From Pseudopedobacter sp036379295 (lineage in GTDB: Bacteria > Bacteroidota > Bacteroidia > Sphingobacteriales > Sphingobacteriaceae): a stretch of 11,918 nucleotides of DNA. The DNA is taken from NCBI GenBank assembly GCA_036379295.1, contig DASVGY010000014.1:1-11918 (forward strand). Direction: 5' to 3'. Both the position numbers and the translations under genes were made by a program. This document shows, piece after piece, positions 1 to 6,404 of this stretch (the stretch's first letter is position 1; each line of letters opens with the position of its first letter). Below the pieces are notes generated by a model. The model was given only the letters and a program-made list of their open reading frames with translations, made no database searches and was not told where the DNA came from.

Positions 1-295
1 CAATTGCTTGCTTAAAAGTTTGGTCAACATCTTTAACGTATAAACTTAAGGTCAATGGGTTTCCACCTAAAGCTAACGGACTTTGAGTTCCCCAATCGGG
101 ATTTTCCTCTGTCATCATTAATAAAGAGCCCTCAATTTCTATTTCTGCGTGAGCGATAAGCCCATCAGGATTTAATAAACGGTATTTCTCTTTTGCATTA
201 AATGCTTTTTTGTAAAACTCAATCGCTTCTGCACATCCCTTAAAACAGATGTAAGGATTTAAACTGCTTGCTCCCGGCGCAATATGATTACCCAT
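1..295 (-). CDS. VOC superfamily protein, PhnB/glyoxalase-like (3' end cut by the window)
   Basis: This gene begins at an ATG at 293-295 and runs leftward out of the window, so only the first 98 residues are visible. The translation starts MGNHIAPGASSLNPYICFKG, continues with AEAIEFYKKAFNAKEKYRL, and later has PDGLIAHAEIEIEGSLLMM and a LSLYVKDVD segment. This pattern is typical of the PhnB-like branch of the vicinal oxygen chelate fold. AEAIEFYKKAF marks the first beta-alpha-beta module, and 'xxLYVxDVDxxF' starts the second. Members are small (about 130-160 residues), usually dimeric, and of mostly unassigned function; PhnB itself has no proven reaction. No substrate can be inferred. The upstream leader on the minus strand is only 25 bp before a heptamer array begins, so its promoter lies inside or beyond the array, or it is read from the dienoyl-CoA reductase gene. 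The family call is good; the role is unknown. Confidence 0.85.
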   Translation of the reverse strand, partial: MGNHIAPGASSLNPYICFKGCAEAIEFYKKAFNAKEKYRLLNPDGLIAHAEIEIEGSLLMMTEENPDWGTQSPLALGGNPLTLSLYVKDVDQTFKQAI

Positions 296-320
296 GATTA
301 TGTTTATTTTAATAATTATT

Positions 321-467
321 GACCATCCACCATTGACCATCCACCATTGACCATCCACCATTGACCATTCCCCACTCACCACTCACCATTGACCATTCAC
401 CATTCACCACTCACCATTGACCACTCACCATTGACCACTCACCATTGACCATTGACCACCCACCATT
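321..467. repeat. Heptanucleotide tandem array, 21 exact-length units
   Basis: The stretch divides without a single indel into 21 consecutive 7-mers of the form [GC]ACCA[TC][TC] on the plus strand (RRTGGTS on the minus strand). The units are CACCATT, GACCATT, GACCATC, GACCACT, CACCACT and GACCACC; one outlier, CCCCACT, is at 370-376. Columns 3-5 (CCA) do not vary in any unit. Variation is confined to G/C in column 1 and T/C in columns 6 and 7. The first six units form a higher-order 14-mer, GACCATC-CACCATT, repeated three times. The right edge directly touches the TAG stop of the dienoyl-CoA reductase (468-470), and the left edge is 25 bp from the VOC start. No terminator hairpin is visible between those two genes. 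From memory, similar heptamer arrays are scattered through Sphingobacteriaceae intergenic regions and recall the cyanobacterial heptameric STRR repeats; function is unknown. Confidence 0.95.
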
Positions 468-1343
468 CTAGCTCCCCTTCGTCCCTCTAATCATCTGCTC
501 TAAACCATCCCACATTTCATCCGTCACAATTTCTAAGCCATTAAATTGTCCGGCACCTTGCAGCCATTCGCCACCGTCAATTGTTATCACTTCTCCGTTA
601 ATGTATCCAGAAAAATCTGATAGCAAATAAGCAGCAAGATTCGCCAATTCTTGATGGTCGCCCACTCTTTTTAGCGGAACCCTATTTTTAAAATCGAATT
701 TTTTAGCCATTTCGCCGGGTAATAACCTATCCCAAGCACCTTTTGTTGGAAACGGTCCTGGCGCAATGGCATTGCACCTAATCTGGTAATGTCCCCATTC
801 CGCGGCTAAAGATTTTGTCATTGCTAAAACGCCACCTTTTGCACAAGCAGAAGGCACCACATAACCAGATCCGGTAAAAGCGTAGGTAGTTACAATATTT
901 AAAATACTGGCAGCCTGTTTTTGTTTAATCCAGTGCTTTCCAAAGGCCAAAGTGCAGTTTACAGTTCCTTTTAAAACAATATCAATAATGGTACTAAAAG
1001 CGTTTGCAGATAATCTTTCCGTTGGGGAAATAAAGTTTCCGGCGGCGTTATTTAGCAAACCATCTACGGTTTTAAACCTTTTTAACGTTGCGCTTAACAC
1101 ATTTTCCACCTGTGCTGCATCCCTCACATCGCAAGCTACTGCCAACACTTTTCCGCCAGTTTTTGCTTCCAGCTCCTCGGCTGTTTTTTGTAAAACCTCC
1201 AACTTTCGCGAGGTGATGACCACATTAGCGCCTAGTTGCAGCAAATAAGTGCTCATTGCTTTGCCCAAGCCTGTTCCGCCGCCAGTTACTACATAGGTTT
1301 TTCCTTTTAAGGCATCGTCTCTTAACATCGGTTGGTTGTACAT
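468..1343 (-). CDS. 2,4-dienoyl-CoA reductase, mitochondrial DECR1-like SDR
   Basis: This 291-residue short-chain dehydrogenase should reduce 2,4-dienoyl-CoA with NADPH to a 3-enoyl-CoA, an auxiliary step in beta-oxidation of polyunsaturated acids. The cofactor loop is TGGGTGLG (20-27), and the NNAAGNF motif is at 98-104. The usual SDR YxxxK is absent: the lysine is K169, but position 165 is Ser. The catalytic Tyr is instead Y154, eleven residues earlier. Together with N103 this reproduces the spacing of the Asn-Tyr-Ser-Lys set described for human DECR1 (Asn148, Tyr199, Ser210, Lys214). Similarity extends over NFISPTERLS, TGSGYVVPSACAK, the ANLAAYLLSD segment and the C-terminal IRGTKGS, all recalled from the human enzyme. 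Bacterial FadH is an unrelated flavoprotein, so the symbol fadH is avoided. The start at 1343 is followed closely by the Rossmann strand. A REP-like element lies upstream; the heptamer array abuts the stop. The exact substrate was not tested. Confidence 0.85.
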   Translation of the reverse strand: MYNQPMLRDDALKGKTYVVTGGGTGLGKAMSTYLLQLGANVVITSRKLEVLQKTAEELEAKTGGKVLAVACDVRDAAQVENVLSATLKRFKTVDGLLNNAAGNFISPTERLSANAFSTIIDIVLKGTVNCTLAFGKHWIKQKQAASILNIVTTYAFTGSGYVVPSACAKGGVLAMTKSLAAEWGHYQIRCNAIAPGPFPTKGAWDRLLPGEMAKKFDFKNRVPLKRVGDHQELANLAAYLLSDFSGYINGEVITIDGGEWLQGAGQFNGLEIVTDEMWDGLEQMIRGTKGS

Positions 1344-1436
1344 GGTTTTTAATTTTAATTAGTTCAATACAAATTACATATAATTTCAAGGGTTTAAAAA
1401 CAAGCCATTTTAATAAATGAATTTGAAAGGTTACTT

Positions 1437-1530
1437 GGGCGTAACCCGCAAAAAAAGCGGGTCGGGCTTTACGCTCATACAACGCGAAGGCATTATTCAC
1501 AGGCCGGTATCCGCTGCAATCCCTTACGCA
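1437..1530. repeat. REP-like intergenic repeat element
   Basis: The block begins GGGCGTAACCCGC and ends TGCAATCCCTTACGC, with a cloverleaf-like interior. A hairpin ACCCGC/GCGGGT (1444-1449 with 1457-1462) encloses seven A residues. It can be nested inside a second pair, GCGTAA/TTACGC (1439-1444 with 1469-1474, sharing one base). The middle holds CGGGCTTTACGCTCATAC and then GTATCCGCTGCAATCCC near the right end, where ATAC and GTAT can pair. I recognise this frame (GGGCGT - GC-rich hairpin - CGGGCT - variable centre - CCGCT-CAATCCC-TACGC) as one that recurs between genes in many Bacteroidota genomes, resembling REP/BIME elements mobilised by RAYT transposases. That recognition is from memory; no second copy is in this window. 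It sits between the isomerase terminator and the reductase gene and is richer in G and C than its flanks. Confidence 0.6.
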
Positions 1531-1540
1531 AATATCGATT

Positions 1541-1581
1541 AAAAAAAAGACACCTCTTCCAAATATAAATAGAAGAGGTGT
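1541..1581 (-). terminator. Rho-independent terminator of the enoyl-CoA isomerase gene
   Basis: A perfect 10-bp inverted repeat, ACACCTCTTC (1550-1559) and GAAGAGGTGT (1572-1581), has a 12-nt loop. On the minus strand the hairpin is followed by CTTTTTTTT (revcomp of 1541-1549), the canonical U-tract. It lies about 20 bp past the isomerase stop and separates that operon from the reductase gene, which therefore probably has its own promoter. Confidence 0.9.
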
Positions 1582-1601
1582 TCATCAAAAAAATCAAAAT
1601 A

Positions 1602-2372
1602 TCACCCAACTTTCTTCCCTTGCAAATTCTCAATTATTGTTTTTAAAATAGAGCGGGTACTTGGCGCCCACCATTGGGTCAACATTTTATCTAAAGTGTT
1701 GGTTTGGTCTTCATTCATTTTTTCAATTAGCGCTTTGCGGATGTTTAGTTTACTTTGTTGCCAAGTATTTTGCTCTAACTGTAAATAAACCTTCATCTTC
1801 TTTAGTGCAACCGTCATTAAAGAATCTATTGAACTTGTAGCATCAACCAATCCAACGGTTTTTGCCTCTGCCGAACCCATCAATTTCCCCTCTAATAAGT
1901 AACGGTACGCGTTTCCTTTTCCTATCCAAAAAGCATAAAGTTCAAAAATGCTGTCAGGCACAATAATCCCCACAGGCACTTCATTTAATCCGATGATAAA
2001 TTCGCCTTCTGCCATCACCCTATAATCGGCACAAATTGCTAAAACGCAGCCGCCGGCTGGGCTGTGCCCACTAATTGCACTAATTAAAGGTTTTTTAAAA
2101 CTGGTTAGCGTTTTTACTAAATCTAAAAACTTAGCCCAAAATACTTTCATTTGTGCCTCATTGTAGCCGTAAAGTTCAATCAAATCCAAACCTGCAGTAA
2201 AAAAACCATGTTTGCCGGTAAGTATCGCACCAAAAATATTTGCATCATCCTCAATACTGGTTATCATTTTTTTTAATTCATCCAGCATTTTTTCGTTCAT
2301 CGCATTAGATTTTCCACGGTCTAAAGCAATAATAGCAACACCATCTTGTATGGTTATTTTAAGGGTTTCCAT
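1602..2372 (-). CDS. Delta3,delta2-enoyl-CoA isomerase (ECI1-like, crotonase superfamily)
   Basis: The 256-residue protein has the crotonase fold and most resembles mitochondrial enoyl-CoA isomerase, which moves a 3-double bond to the trans-2 position so that beta-oxidation can continue. The oxyanion-hole segments are FFTAGLDL (57-64) and SPAGGCVLAI (104-113). Crotonase hydratases use two glutamates. Here the first position is Val110 (GGCVLA), while the second, E131 in GLNEVPVGIIVP, is kept. This one-glutamate arrangement is that of the ECI1 isomerases and argues against hydratase activity. The adjoining ADYRVMAEG and IIGLNE also match the human isomerase as recalled. The ATG lies 6 bp after the stop of the MG2/plug gene, so the two are probably cotranscribed; a strong terminator follows. 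The function pairs with the dienoyl-CoA reductase downstream. A generic enoyl-CoA hydratase label is the main alternative. Confidence 0.82.
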   Translation of the reverse strand: METLKITIQDGVAIIALDRGKSNAMNEKMLDELKKMITSIEDDANIFGAILTGKHGFFTAGLDLIELYGYNEAQMKVFWAKFLDLVKTLTSFKKPLISAISGHSPAGGCVLAICADYRVMAEGEFIIGLNEVPVGIIVPDSIFELYAFWIGKGNAYRYLLEGKLMGSAEAKTVGLVDATSSIDSLMTVALKKMKVYLQLEQNTWQQSKLNIRKALIEKMNEDQTNTLDKMLTQWWAPSTRSILKTIIENLQGKKVG

Positions 2373-2378
2373 ATCAAA

Positions 2379-5075
2379 TTATTTTTTTTGCGATACATTG
2401 TAACTTGTTACGCTTCTTGCAAGATGGCCATTTAAATCCGTTCCTTCAAGTACAATGCGGTATTTGCCTGTATTATCTCCGTTATAAAAACTCACTTTTG
2501 CGTTGCCCAGCGTATCTGTTATCACATTCGGATTCCAATAAATGGTTGTTCGTAAATCGGCAACTTTGGTGTTTAATTTAGGGTCGGCGTAATTTGGCAC
2601 ATAAAACTCTTTTTCTTTTACAAAACCTATTGGTGCGTAAGTGATGAGGCCTGGCGTATAAGTATTGGTTACATAACCCGGTTTGCCTATTTTGGTATTT
2701 ACAATGATAACGCCGCCGCCACCCCGAGAACCGTAAATAGCAGTGTAAGCGATGCTTTTTAAAATTTCAATTGATTCCACATCCTGAATGTTGATGCTGC
2801 TTATAAATTCGGGGTCTACATCTATGCCATCCATAATAATATGAGCTTCCTTTCCCCTAATATAAGGTATGCCGTTAATTACCTGCAGCCCTGCTACAGT
2901 TCCTTGCAAAGCCTGTTCAAAGCTGCTTGCGTATTGAAAATCTTTTTCCTTTAGCACTCTATCTGCATTGCCAGAGCCATTTAAATTAGAGGAGCGTTCA
3001 TCTTCGGGTTTTTTATCAACCACCACCACTTCGCCCAATAAAATCGAACGGTTTACAATGCCATTTTTTAGCCAGTCTTCGTACTGCGATTTACTGTTTT
3101 TTAGGTAGGCGGTCATAGAATCGTTGATGTTAACGGTTAAATCTGCTTGGTTTTGGTTTTTAACCACCGTTGGAAAAGTGGTATTGTAGAGCTCAATTTC
3201 TACGCCTTTTCGTCCTTTCTCGTTCCTTGCCTGTACCACAAATTTGGTGCTGTCCGGAAAATAAAGGCTATCTACCATAAATTCGCCTAAATTGTTGGTT
3301 TTTGTTTGAATAATCATGGGCTTTTTACCCGATGAAAACAGGGTAACGGTACCATTTTCGACTGGTTTATTTCCGCGGGTAACTTTACCGCTAATGCTCA
3401 ATGTTTTTTCGGGCTTAAAAGCAATCGGTTGGATGGTCAAATTTTTCCAGCTAAACCTGCGCCAGCCTTGGGTAAGCATCAATATATCTACATTTAAAAT
3501 TTTTTCATCATTTACATTGGTAAAATAATAATTTGGGTTTTCTACATAACCCTTAATATCAGAAGTTAATAAAAGATTGGTAAAAATGCTTTCTTCCTCA
3601 TCATTGGGGATGTTTACCATACCGGCATCCACCACCGCCATTGAAAAAGAACCCGCAACCGGCCGGCCGTCTGCATTAACAGCTTTTACAGCTAAGGTAG
3701 TTTTTGCTCTTTGTGTGTAAGAATTTTTATCAGGGCTTACCTTAACACTTAAAGTATCTTTAGGGTAAATAAAAACAAGGCGCTCTGCCAGTGGCTGCAT
3801 ATTATCATCAAATAATGTGAATTGATTAATGCCTGCCATTAACCTTGCTTTATCCAATCTTGCCGCAAATGCTAAGGAGCTAATCTCTGATTTTGCTGTG
3901 AACAGAATGTTGCCACTGTTTTGCGCCACAACGGTTAGCGTTTTACGCAGGTTTTTTTGTAAAAAATTTTGATTGACCGATACTTTTACGGTAATACTGT
4001 CTTTTGTTACATTGTTTATGGCTAGCGTGGCGCCCTCTGCAAGGCTTTTGGGCAAAGCAAGTGTTTGGTTTGAGCCATCTTCAAAACTTAAAACAGCGTT
4101 ATAAGTTTTTCCTGCAAGTGGCGAAATATTAAAATAACCCATTCCCAAATGGCTGGTTTTAACCAAGGCTACCTTGTTTCCCTCATTATCTTGCACAAAG
4201 CCCGATACCGGCTTACCCAAGCCATCAGCACCTACTGCCTTAAAAGCAACCCTACTTCTTATGCCTTCCACTAAATTTCCTCCCTCCGGAAAAAACTGAA
4301 CATCAACCAGGTGTGCAGCGCCTTTTATCGGGATGGTTTTTTCAACAAATGTATTTTCGCCAATTTTTATTTTTGCGTTAATGTGCCCGGCGTTGGTTAA
4401 ACTTGGTTTGCTGTTGGTAAAATGTAAGTTGATGTTTCCTTGCTCATCGGTTTTGGCTTTCCCCTTTGCTATGGTTTTATTTTCAACCACAACAGAATAT
4501 GTGATGTCTTTATTTGCGTAGGCATAACCGTCTAAGTTGCTAAAGTTAATTCTAGAATTTACGTTCTCGCGGTCGCCGTCTTTTTCAAAATTGTAGTTGG
4601 CTTTGGTAATTAGCTGGTTGGTCCATACGTTGCCAACTTTAAAGGTTTTATCGTAAAAATAGGCTTGGTCATAATTTCGCATCCAGTTGGTGTAAGCTCT
4701 TAAACGGTAATTGCCTTCTTTTACAGAATCTTTTAGTTCAAAGCTTCCCCAGCCCAAGCCCGCTATCAGCGGCAAACGAAGCGTTTTTTGTATCGAATCT
4801 TTATCATTAATTAGGTCAACATACATGATATTGCTTTTTGGCGAAGGCTTTAAGCTTTGCGCATCCAGAACGTAGGCTTTAAACCATATAAAATCTCCAA
4901 CAGCGTAATAGGGTTTGTCAGTTTGCAGGTAAATTTTTTCTTGTGTATTAGCCGTAAAATAGTTCTCAAAATCTTTTAACAGTTTTGTAAGTGGACTATC
5001 ATCGGCAATAAATCCAAGTAAGCTAACTAAGCCGAAAAACAGGAAGCTAATTAGAAGGGTCTTTTTTGTTTTCAT
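2379..5075 (-). CDS. Secreted MG2-domain protein with SusC-type plug, no beta-barrel
   Basis: The 898 residues begin with a Sec signal peptide (MKTKK, then a hydrophobic run to about residue 24) without a lipobox Cys. Residues 45-148 form an MG2-like macroglobulin domain with EKIYLQTDKPYYAVGDFIWF. Further macroglobulin-like strands follow (FFPEGG at 261-266; AVKAVNADGRPVAGSFSMAV at 462-481), then LMLTQGWRRFSW (532-543). A carboxypeptidase-regulatory-like beta domain covers 557-630 (ISGKVTRGNKPVENGTV). Residues 681-798 are a TonB-receptor plug with the SusC signature: FEQALQGTVAGLQV, IIMDGIDVD, IQDVESIEILKS, AIYGSRGGGGVIIVNTK. After it only about 100 residues remain, ending in a macroglobulin-like strand set (LRTTIYWNPNV), so there is no outer-membrane barrel. 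No thioester GCGEQ motif is present, so covalent trapping is unlikely. Such proteins recur in Bacteroidota without known function. A periplasmic or cell-surface role is inferred. It probably forms an operon with the isomerase gene. Confidence 0.85.
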   Translation of the reverse strand: MKTKKTLLISFLFFGLVSLLGFIADDSPLTKLLKDFENYFTANTQEKIYLQTDKPYYAVGDFIWFKAYVLDAQSLKPSPKSNIMYVDLINDKDSIQKTLRLPLIAGLGWGSFELKDSVKEGNYRLRAYTNWMRNYDQAYFYDKTFKVGNVWTNQLITKANYNFEKDGDRENVNSRINFSNLDGYAYANKDITYSVVVENKTIAKGKAKTDEQGNINLHFTNSKPSLTNAGHINAKIKIGENTFVEKTIPIKGAAHLVDVQFFPEGGNLVEGIRSRVAFKAVGADGLGKPVSGFVQDNEGNKVALVKTSHLGMGYFNISPLAGKTYNAVLSFEDGSNQTLALPKSLAEGATLAINNVTKDSITVKVSVNQNFLQKNLRKTLTVVAQNSGNILFTAKSEISSLAFAARLDKARLMAGINQFTLFDDNMQPLAERLVFIYPKDTLSVKVSPDKNSYTQRAKTTLAVKAVNADGRPVAGSFSMAVVDAGMVNIPNDEEESIFTNLLLTSDIKGYVENPNYYFTNVNDEKILNVDILMLTQGWRRFSWKNLTIQPIAFKPEKTLSISGKVTRGNKPVENGTVTLFSSGKKPMIIQTKTNNLGEFMVDSLYFPDSTKFVVQARNEKGRKGVEIELYNTTFPTVVKNQNQADLTVNINDSMTAYLKNSKSQYEDWLKNGIVNRSILLGEVVVVDKKPEDERSSNLNGSGNADRVLKEKDFQYASSFEQALQGTVAGLQVINGIPYIRGKEAHIIMDGIDVDPEFISSINIQDVESIEILKSIAYTAIYGSRGGGGVIIVNTKIGKPGYVTNTYTPGLITYAPIGFVKEKEFYVPNYADPKLNTKVADLRTTIYWNPNVITDTLGNAKVSFYNGDNTGKYRIVLEGTDLNGHLARSVTSYNVSQKK

Positions 5076-5100
5076 TTGAGTAGGATGTTTTTTTAGGCAT

Positions 5101-5139
5101 AAAGTTTAAAAGATAAAAGCCCCTTATCAGAGGCTTTTA
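5101..5139 (-). terminator. Terminator downstream of dcd
   Basis: A perfect 8-bp inverted repeat, TAAAAGCC (5114-5121) and GGCTTTTA (5132-5139), has a 10-nt loop. On the minus strand it is followed by TCTTTTAAACTTT, an interrupted U-rich tract. It lies about 20 bp past the dcd stop and separates dcd from the MG2/plug gene, which starts at 5075. The plus-strand side has no U-tract, so it serves the minus strand only. Confidence 0.8.
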
Positions 5140-5159
5140 ACATTATTTAACGCGTAAAA

Positions 5160-5696
5160 TCAAAATTGGTTTTTCCACATCATGCTTTCTACAGGTTTGG
5201 TGGTTTTGTTATTGTACTTGGCGTTTCCTTTGGTATTGTACATGGTTTCAATTTCTCCGTCAACCACAAAGTAAATTAGCTGGCCAATTGGCATCCCCGC
5301 ATAAATTCTTACAGGTTGCGTTGCCGATATTTCTAAAGTCCAGGTATTGCAAAAGCCCACATCGCCTTTACCGGCGGTTGCATGTATATCAATACCTAAA
5401 CGGCCGGTGCTTGATTTTCCTTCTAAAAACGGAACATGTTTATGCGTTTCTGTGTATTCTAAGGTAACACCTAGGTATAAAGTGTTCGGTTGTAGCACAA
5501 AACCTTCTTTTGGTATTTCAAAATGTTCAATGGTATTGTGTTTTTTGGCATCTAATTCTCTGTTGGTATAACAAGCTAAATGTTTGCCTAAATGTACATC
5601 ATAAGAATTTGTGCCAAGGCATTCTTTTTTGAAAGGCTCAATTACGATGGTGCCTGCTTCAATTTCTTTTAAGATAAGTTGGTCAGAAAGTATCAT
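5160..5696 (-). CDS. dcd: dCTP deaminase
   Basis: The 178-residue enzyme converts dCTP to dUTP and ammonia, supplying dUMP for thymidylate synthesis; it belongs to the trimeric dUTPase/DCD fold. The key block is EGKSSTGRLGIDIHATAG (92-109), with R99 matching E. coli Arg115. The catalytic glutamate is E122 in WTLEIS, exactly 23 residues later, as E. coli Glu138 is from Arg115. The AGMPIGQL strand (133-140) and the C-terminal NAKYNNKTTKP (158-168) match the tail that closes over the nucleotide. Length is slightly short of the E. coli protein (193). Between the two active-site blocks it reads GKGDVGF, where E. coli has HRIDPGW. Whether it is a plain deaminase or a bifunctional DCD-DUT form cannot be settled by eye. 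It diverges from the phosphopantetheinyl transferase gene across 69 bp. Confidence 0.95.
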   Translation of the reverse strand: MILSDQLILKEIEAGTIVIEPFKKECLGTNSYDVHLGKHLACYTNRELDAKKHNTIEHFEIPKEGFVLQPNTLYLGVTLEYTETHKHVPFLEGKSSTGRLGIDIHATAGKGDVGFCNTWTLEISATQPVRIYAGMPIGQLIYFVVDGEIETMYNTKGNAKYNNKTTKPVESMMWKNQF

Positions 5697-5714
5697 GCTT
5701 TGTTTTTGTAATGC

Positions 5715-5748
5715 CTAAATTATAATTAATTTAAAATAAATTCGACAA
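5715..5748 (-). promoter_or_regulatory. Possible Bacteroidota-type promoter of dcd
   Basis: On the minus strand TAATTTAG (complement of 5715-5722) matches the Bacteroidota -7 consensus TAnnTTTG at all but one defined base. A TTGT (complement of 5745-5748) lies 22 bp upstream, near the expected -33 spacing. The 69-bp dcd/transferase spacer is very A+T rich, which makes chance matches likely. No convincing plus-strand counterpart was found for the transferase operon. Confidence 0.3.
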
Positions 5749-5765
5749 TATTTATAAATTTAGAA

Positions 5766-6404
5766 ATGCCTATCACATATTACCAAGATATTAACCCCGA
5801 TTCGGCTATAGGTTTATGGAAAATAACGGAGACGCCTGCCCAGTTAGCATCGCAATTACAGCTTAAACCACACGAAATAACGCTACTAAACTCTTTAGGT
5901 AAAGAAAAAAGAAACTTACATTGGTTGGCCACTCGCGTACTATTACGTAAAATGATAAACACTAATGAATATATTGATTTTAGGGTTGATGATAGCGGAA
6001 AGCCTTATTTAGCAAATCATCCGCACCATATTTCTTTAAGTCATTCTTATGATTATGCCGCCGTAATGGTGAGTAAAACCCGTAAAGTGGGTATTGATGT
6101 AGAAATTATTAAACCTAAAATAGAGCGGGTGCAAAGCAAATTTTTAGCTGATGAGGAACTCGATTTTATATCGGCAGAAAGCAAAATAGAAAAACTTTAC
6201 GTGTGCTGGTGCGCTAAAGAAGCTTTGTATAAACTAAACGGAAAAAAAGAGACATCGTTTAAAGACCATATTAAATTAAGTAATTTTGCTTTCGCCGATG
6301 AAGGAAAGCTGATGGCTAAAATTGAAAAAAACGGTCGTTTAAAAAAATACACTGTTAATTTTAAGAAAATTGAAAATTACATGTTAGGCTATGTTTGCGA
6401 ATGA
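5766..6404 (+). CDS. 4'-phosphopantetheinyl transferase, Sfp-type
   Basis: The 212-residue protein should transfer the phosphopantetheine arm of coenzyme A to a serine of an acyl- or peptidyl-carrier protein, in the cytoplasm. The three family motifs are in order: GKPYL (78-82) with HHISLSHSYDYAAVMVS (87-103); VGIDVE (108-113), with the Mg-binding D111 and E113; and WCAKEALYKL (148-157) with K151-E152. Length fits the Sfp/AcpT/HetI branch rather than the roughly 120-residue AcpS. No polyketide or peptide synthetase gene is nearby, so the target could be the fatty-acid ACP. It is the first gene of a plus-strand operon. Its TGA stop overlaps the ATG of lipB (ATGA at 6401-6404), implying translational coupling. 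Confidence 0.93.
   Translation: MPITYYQDINPDSAIGLWKITETPAQLASQLQLKPHEITLLNSLGKEKRNLHWLATRVLLRKMINTNEYIDFRVDDSGKPYLANHPHHISLSHSYDYAAVMVSKTRKVGIDVEIIKPKIERVQSKFLADEELDFISAESKIEKLYVCWCAKEALYKLNGKKETSFKDHIKLSNFAFADEGKLMAKIEKNGRLKKYTVNFKKIENYMLGYVCE

Noticed and set aside
321..467. The repeat array as a CRISPR
   Set aside because: Units are 7 bp with no spacers between them and no cas genes nearby; it is a plain tandem array.
952..1248. Plus-strand open frame inside the reductase gene
   Set aside because: It lies fully antisense to a well-supported SDR gene and its translation shows no domain or signal.
1344..1430. Promoter for the reductase at the minus-strand GTAATTTG
   Set aside because: The TA and TTTG halves are one base too close for the Bacteroidota -7 box, and no clear -33 element sits at the right distance.
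1225..1500. Minus-strand frame MNNAFALYERK... overlapping the reductase start
   Set aside because: It reads through the REP-like element and then into the reductase gene in another frame; low-complexity content and no family features.
1602..2372. Classical enoyl-CoA hydratase
   Set aside because: The first catalytic glutamate of hydratases is replaced by Val110, and only the isomerase glutamate E131 is kept.
2379..5075. TonB-dependent receptor or alpha-2-macroglobulin protease trap
   Set aside because: No beta-barrel follows the plug and no GCGEQ thioester is present, so neither function is supported as such.
6395..6400. TTG start for lipB at 6395
   Set aside because: It would add two residues only. 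The ATG at 6401 overlaps the upstream stop as ATGA, the usual coupling arrangement.
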